Source: an uncultured Sphingomonas sp. (GTDB lineage: Bacteria; Pseudomonadota; Alphaproteobacteria; Sphingomonadales; Sphingomonadaceae). From it: DNA of 5,248 nucleotides. A program made the position numbers and the translations under genes. The notes beneath the pieces were generated by a model. The model had not been told where the DNA came from. It worked only from the letters and a program-made list of their open reading frames with translations, and did not search any database. The DNA lies in NCBI GenBank assembly GCA_934555855.1, contig CAKTFL010000179.1:1-5248 (forward strand). The letters run 5' to 3'. Positions 5,092 through 5,248 of this stretch are shown here, piece by piece (within the stretch, counting starts at the first letter, position 1; each line of letters opens with the position of its first letter).

Positions 5092-5248
5092 ACGGGATGC
5101 TGGGCTACGTTGAGCGCCGGCCGCTCCTTGTACAGCCAGCCCGAGAAATAGCGCCGCCAGTGCCGGTCGCCGCCGCAAACGTCGAGCTGGATGAAGGCAC
5201 CGGTCAGCTGCTCCTGCTCCCAAGGCGCCGTCTTCTCACAGGCCCTGA
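4905..5248 (-). CDS. DUF2155 domain protein (5' end cut by window edge)
   Basis: The leftward frame enters at the right edge and runs 113 codons to TAG at 4907-4905. The visible start, CEKTAPWEQEQLTGAFIQLD, followed by YFSGWLYKERPALNVAQHPVYDVWARSC, matches the conserved C-terminal half of DUF2155, an alphaproteobacterial family of unknown function. Its members often carry signal peptides, but here that end lies outside the window. The first cysteine seen and the last (in WARSC) are conserved-looking and might pair. After the domain, about 50 residues are Pro/Ala/Ser/Thr-rich and probably disordered. That tail is encoded antisense to the aat 3' end and begins within the aat coding sequence. 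aat next to a DUF2155 gene is an arrangement I recall from alphaproteobacteria. No start codon is visible; an upstream frameshift cannot be judged. Confidence 0.85.
   Translation of the reverse strand, partial: RACEKTAPWEQEQLTGAFIQLDVCGGDRHWRRYFSGWLYKERPALNVAQHPVYDVWARSCTMTWPETGPDTTPAGAPAGRSRAKKSPAAAASAAPAEDGAPTTPESASESNAT

Noticed and set aside
1..5248. A novel multi-gene system, mobile element, CRISPR array or RNA gene
   Set aside because: The genes belong to housekeeping families or are single small unknowns; no transposase, integrase, terminal inverted repeats, spaced CRISPR-like repeats or tRNA-like folds were seen.

Overview
The window looks like ordinary chromosome from a high-GC alphaproteobacterium, most likely a sphingomonad. 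The codon bias is strongly GC-ending. The mraZ-rsmH pair opens the division and cell-wall (dcw) cluster, and aat sits next to a DUF2155 gene in an alphaproteobacterial arrangement. The protein sequences (RsmH, Aat, DUF2155, family 6 DNA glycosylase) are of the type I associate with Sphingomonas relatives. This placement comes from memory of family features, not from a search.

Layout, left to right. Positions 1-3059 are read leftwards. In transcription order they hold a cysteine synthase-like PLP enzyme (2076-3059), a small single-pass membrane protein (1730-2008), a long control region (1432-1729), mraZ (931-1431), and rsmH (934 to beyond the left edge). The mraZ stop and the rsmH GTG start overlap in a GTGA. 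The control region before mraZ holds five G-tracts on an exact 10-bp period, a second pair of such tracts on the other strand, and a 13-bp hairpin. These fit an MraZ-type operator and an insulating hairpin.

Positions 3060-3238 are a divergent intergenic region with a 12-bp tandem repeat and a small dyad. Rightwards from it come a hypoxanthine/uracil DNA glycosylase of UDG family 6 (3239-3745), a small lipoprotein with an MliC-like two-cysteine domain (3826-4206), a strong intrinsic terminator (4232-4260), and aat, the leucyl/phenylalanyl-tRNA--protein transferase (4363-5091). A leftward DUF2155 gene enters from the right edge. It converges on aat and, from the open frame, overlaps its last 187 bp before stopping at 4905.

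The genes are housekeeping functions: rRNA methylation and division control, sulfur assimilation, deamination repair, envelope, and N-end-rule tagging. I see no mobile element, CRISPR array, tRNA, rRNA, defence island or novel multi-gene system. The most interesting signals are the periodic G-tract array before mraZ, the antisense overlap of aat with the DUF2155 gene, the possible leaderless aat promoter inside a dyad, and the lipoprotein.
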